Shown: positions 6,901-10,000 of the stretch, in pieces | Position numbering within the stretch: position 1 is the first letter of the stretch | Layout: every line of letters begins with the position of its first letter | Assembly (NCBI RefSeq): GCF_042767895.1 | Contig: NC_091579.1 | Location: 5,023,361-5,033,360, forward strand | Origin: Penaeus vannamei | Lineage: Eukaryota > Arthropoda > Malacostraca > Decapoda > Penaeidae | Reading direction: 5' to 3' | Length of the DNA stretch: 10,000 nt | Notes under the pieces: generated by a model | Seen by the model: only the letters and a program-made list of their open reading frames with translations | The model's database searches: none | What the model was told of the DNA's origin: nothing | Program-made: the position numbers and the translations under genes

Positions 6901-9900
6901 GATTCCCCTACAGTGTTGCCAGAACCTCGATTCCCCTACAGTGTTGCCAGGACCTCGATTCCCCTACAGTGTTGCCAGGACCTCGACTCCCCTACAGTGT
7001 TGCCAGGACCTCGATTCCCCCTACAGTGTTGCCAGGACCTCGATTCCCCTACAGCGTTGCCAGGACCTCGATTCCCCCTACAGTGTTGCCAGGACCTCGA
7101 TTCCCCTACAGTGTTGCCAGGACCTCGACTCCCCTACAGTGTTGCCAGGACCTCGATTCCCCCTACAGTGTTGCCAGGACCTCGACTCCCCCTACAGTGT
7201 TGCCAGGACCTCGATTCCCCTACAGTGTTGCCAGGACCTCGATTCCCCTACAGTGTTGCCAGGACCTCGATTCCCCCTACAGTGTTGCCAGGACCTCGAC
7301 TCCCCCTACAGTGTTGCCAGGACCTCGACTCCCCCTACAGTGTTGCCAGGACCTCGACTCTCCCTACAGTGTTGCCAGGACCTCGATTCCCCTACAGTGT
7401 TGCCAGGACCTCGACTCCCCTACAGTGTTGCCAGGACCTCGACTCCCCCTACAGTGTTGCCAGGACCTCGATTCCCCTACAGTGTTGCCAGGACCTCGAT
7501 TCCCCTACAGTGTTGCCAGGACCTCGATTCCCCCTACAGTGTTGCCAGGACCTCGATTCCCCTACAGTGTTGCCAGGACCTCGACTCCCCCTACAGTGTT
7601 GCCAGGACCTCGATTCCCCTACAGTGTTGCCAGGACCTCGACTCCCCCTACAGTGTTGCCAGGACCTCGACTCCCCCTACAGTGTTGCCAGGACCTCGAT
7701 TCCCCCTACAGTGTTGCCAGGACCTCGATTCCCCTACAGTGTTGCCAGGACCTCGTCTCCCCCTACAGTGTTGCCAGGACCTCGATTCCCCTACAGTGTT
7801 GCCAGGACCTCGATTCCCCCTACAGTGTTGCCAGGACCTCGATTCCCCCTACAGTGTTGCCAGGACCTCGATTCCCCTACAGTGTTGCCAGGACCTCGAT
7901 TCCCCTACAGTGTTGCCAGGACCTCGATTCCCCTACAGTGTTGCCAGGACCTCGACTCCCCCTACAGTGTTGCCAGGACCTCGACTCCCCTACAGTGTTG
8001 CCAGGACCTCGTCTCCCCCTACAGTGTTGCCAGGACCTCGATTCCCCTACAGTGTTGCCAGGACCTCGATTCCCCTACAGTGTTGCCAGGACCTCGACTC
8101 CCCCTACAGTGTTGCCAGGACCTCGATTCCCCTACAGTGTTGCCAGGACCTCGATTCCCCCTACAGTGTTGCCAGGACCTCGATTCCCCTACAGTGTTGC
8201 CAGGACCTCGATTCCCCTACAGTGTTGCCAGGACCTCGACTCCCCCTGCAGTGTTGCCAGGACCTCGATTCCCCTACAGTGTTGCCAGGACCTCGATTCC
8301 CCCTACAGTGTTGCCAAGACCTCGATTCCCCTACAGTGTTGCCAGGACCTCGACTCCCCCTACAGTGTTGCCAGGACCTCGACTCCCTCTACAGTGTTGC
8401 CAGGACCTCGATTCCCCAACAGTGTTGCCAGGACCTCGATTCCCCTACAGTGTTGCCAGGACCTCGACTCCCCCTACAGTGTTGCCAGGACCTCGACTTC
8501 CCCTACAGTGTTGCCAGGACCTCGATTCCCCCTACAGTGTTGCCAGGACCTCGATTCCCCTACAGTGTTCCCAGGACCTCGATTCCCCTACAGTGTTGCC
8601 AGGACCTCGTCTCCCCCTACAGTGTTGCCAGGACCTCGATTCCCCCTACAGTGTTGCCAGGACCTCGATTCCCCCTATAGTGTTGCCAGGACCTCGATTC
8701 CCCCTACAGTGTTGCCAGGACCTCGACTCCCCCTACAGTGTTGCCAGGACCTCGACTCCCCCTACAGTGTTGCCAGGACCTCGACTCCCCCTACAGTGTT
8801 GCCAGGACCTCGATTCCCCCTACAGTGTTGCCAGGACCTCGTCTCCCCCTACAGTGTTGCCAGGACCTCGATTCCCCCTACAGTGTTGCCAGGACCTCGA
8901 TTCCCCTACAGTGTTGCCAGAACCTCGATTTCCCTATAGTGTTGCCAGGACCTCGATTCCCCTACAGTGTTGCCAGGACCTCGATTCCCCCTACAGTGTT
9001 GCCAGGACCTCGATTCCCCTACAGTGTTGCCAGAACCTCGATTTCCCTACAGTGTTGCCAGGACCTCGATTCCCCTACAGTGTTGCCAGGACCTCGACTC
9101 CCCTACAGTGTTGCCAGGACCTCGATTCCCCCTACAGTGTTGCCAGGACCTCGTCTCCCCCTACAGTGTTGCCAGGACCTCGACTCCCCCTACAGTGTTG
9201 CCAGGACCTCGATTCCCCTACAGTGTTGCCAGGACCTCGATTCCCCTACAGTGTTGCCAGGACCTCGATTCCCCTACAGTGTTGCCAGGACCTCGACTCC
9301 CCTACAGTGTTGCCAGGACCTCGACTCCCCCTACAGTGTTGCCAGGACCTCGATTCCCCCTACAGTGTTGCCAGGACCTCGATTCCCCCTACAGTGTTGC
9401 CAGGACCTCGATTCCCCCTACAGTGTTGCCAGGACCTCGACTCCCCCTACAGTGTTGCCAGGACCTCGACTCCCCCTACAGTGTTGCCAGGACCTCGATT
9501 CCCCCTACAGTGTTGCCAGGACCTCGACTCCCCCTACAGTGTTGCCAGGACCTCGATTCCCCTACAGTGTTGCCAGGACCTCGATTCCCCCTACAGTGTT
9601 GCCAGGACCTCGACTCCCCCTACAGTGTTGCCAGGACCTCGACTCCCCCTACAGTGTTGCCAGGACCTCGATTCCCCTACAGTGTTGCCAGGACCTCGAT
9701 TCCCCTACAGTGTTGCCAGGACCTCGATTCCCCCTACAGTGTTGCCAGGACCTCGACTCCCCCTACAGTGTTGCCAGGACCTCGATTCCCCTACAGTGTT
9801 GCCAGGACCTCGATTCCCCTACAGTGTTGCCAGGACCTCGATTCCCCTACAGTGTTGCCAGGACCTCGACTCCCCCTACAGTGTTGCCAGGACCTCGATT

Positions 9901-10000
9901 CCCCTACAGTGTTGCCAGGACCTCGATTCCCCTACAGTGTTGCCAGGACCTCGACTCCCCCTACAGTGTTGCCAGGACCTCGACTCCCCTACAGTGTTGC
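3938..10000 (+). repeat. 28/29-bp tandem satellite array, about 213 units
   Basis: One head-to-tail array fills the last 6.06 kb and is cut by the window end. Representative units are 4024-4051 (28 bp) and 4081-4109 (29 bp). The near-invariant core is gttgccaggacctcga, followed by T or C, then tcc with a C-run of four or five in total, then tacagt. The 28/29 difference is that C-run. About 59% of the 29-bp unit is G+C, against AT-rich flanks, and each unit holds one CpG inside TCGA. The second unit (3967-3994) carries extra changes (gctagg, ctcaatt, ccctta), as is usual at array edges; the interior is very uniform. Rare variants (ttccc for ttgcc, ccaacag, cgtctcc, agaacc) recur in clusters. 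No unit is interrupted by spacer or insertion. The array has no forward-frame stops except four point changes (TAG 4355-4357, TAA 6370-6372, TAG 8678-8680, TAG 8937-8939), so very long open frames appear, but I infer they are not genes because unit length is not a multiple of three and varies freely. I do not recognise the unit as a named satellite. A centromeric, pericentromeric or subtelomeric place is possible but not shown. Confidence 0.97.

Noticed and set aside
3891..8939. A 1682-residue proline/cysteine-rich repeat protein on the plus strand
   Set aside because: It begins only at a TTG in the C-rich tract, the repeat is open in all three forward frames by composition, unit length is 28 or 29 and changes freely, and the peptide blocks follow no fixed order. 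No promoter, signal peptide or domain is visible.
3938..10000. CRISPR array
   Set aside because: Period of 28-29 bp recalls a CRISPR repeat length, but units abut directly with no unique spacers and no cas genes are present.
3938..10000. Pol III B-box-like tcgattcc in each satellite unit
   Set aside because: Only the second half of the consensus matches, the first three positions differ, and there is no A box or T-run terminator.

Overview
This window looks like a gene-free, repeat-dominated piece of a eukaryotic nuclear genome. Nothing in it resembles bacterial or phage gene organisation. The dense short tandem repeats in the first 3.9 kb ((TG)n, (TA)n, (AC)n, (AG)n, GATA/TATC, TACC) and the AT-rich unique DNA between them resemble repeat-laden invertebrate genomes, with decapod crustaceans as my best guess. 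That is inferred from repeat style only; no recognisable gene or transposon confirms it.

Layout. 1-166: impure TG/GT microsatellite, cut by the window start and containing an internal ~68-bp duplication. 167-478: unique DNA. 479-868: T-rich then C-rich polypyrimidine DNA. 1005-1258: GATA microsatellites around a seven-copy 22-bp minisatellite. 1259-2163: unique, mostly AT-rich DNA with a diverged 25-bp direct repeat. 2164-2245: A23 followed by (TA)29.5. 2246-3462: AT-rich DNA with small CA, GATA and CA/TG tracts and two imperfect inverted repeats. 3463-3899: a long compound microsatellite followed by an extremely C-rich tract. 3938-10000: one uninterrupted tandem array of a 28/29-bp unit, about 213 copies by length, still running at the window end.

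The array is the main feature. Its unit differs by 4 or 5 C in a C-run and by T or C at one site, with rarer variants that cluster and recur in the same order, showing that blocks of several units have been copied within the array. The unit has no stop triplet in any forward frame, so long forward open frames (up to 1682 codons) arise automatically. Unit lengths are not multiples of three and single-base length changes are tolerated everywhere, so I do not call these as genes. I found no supportable protein-coding gene, RNA gene, CRISPR array or intact mobile element.
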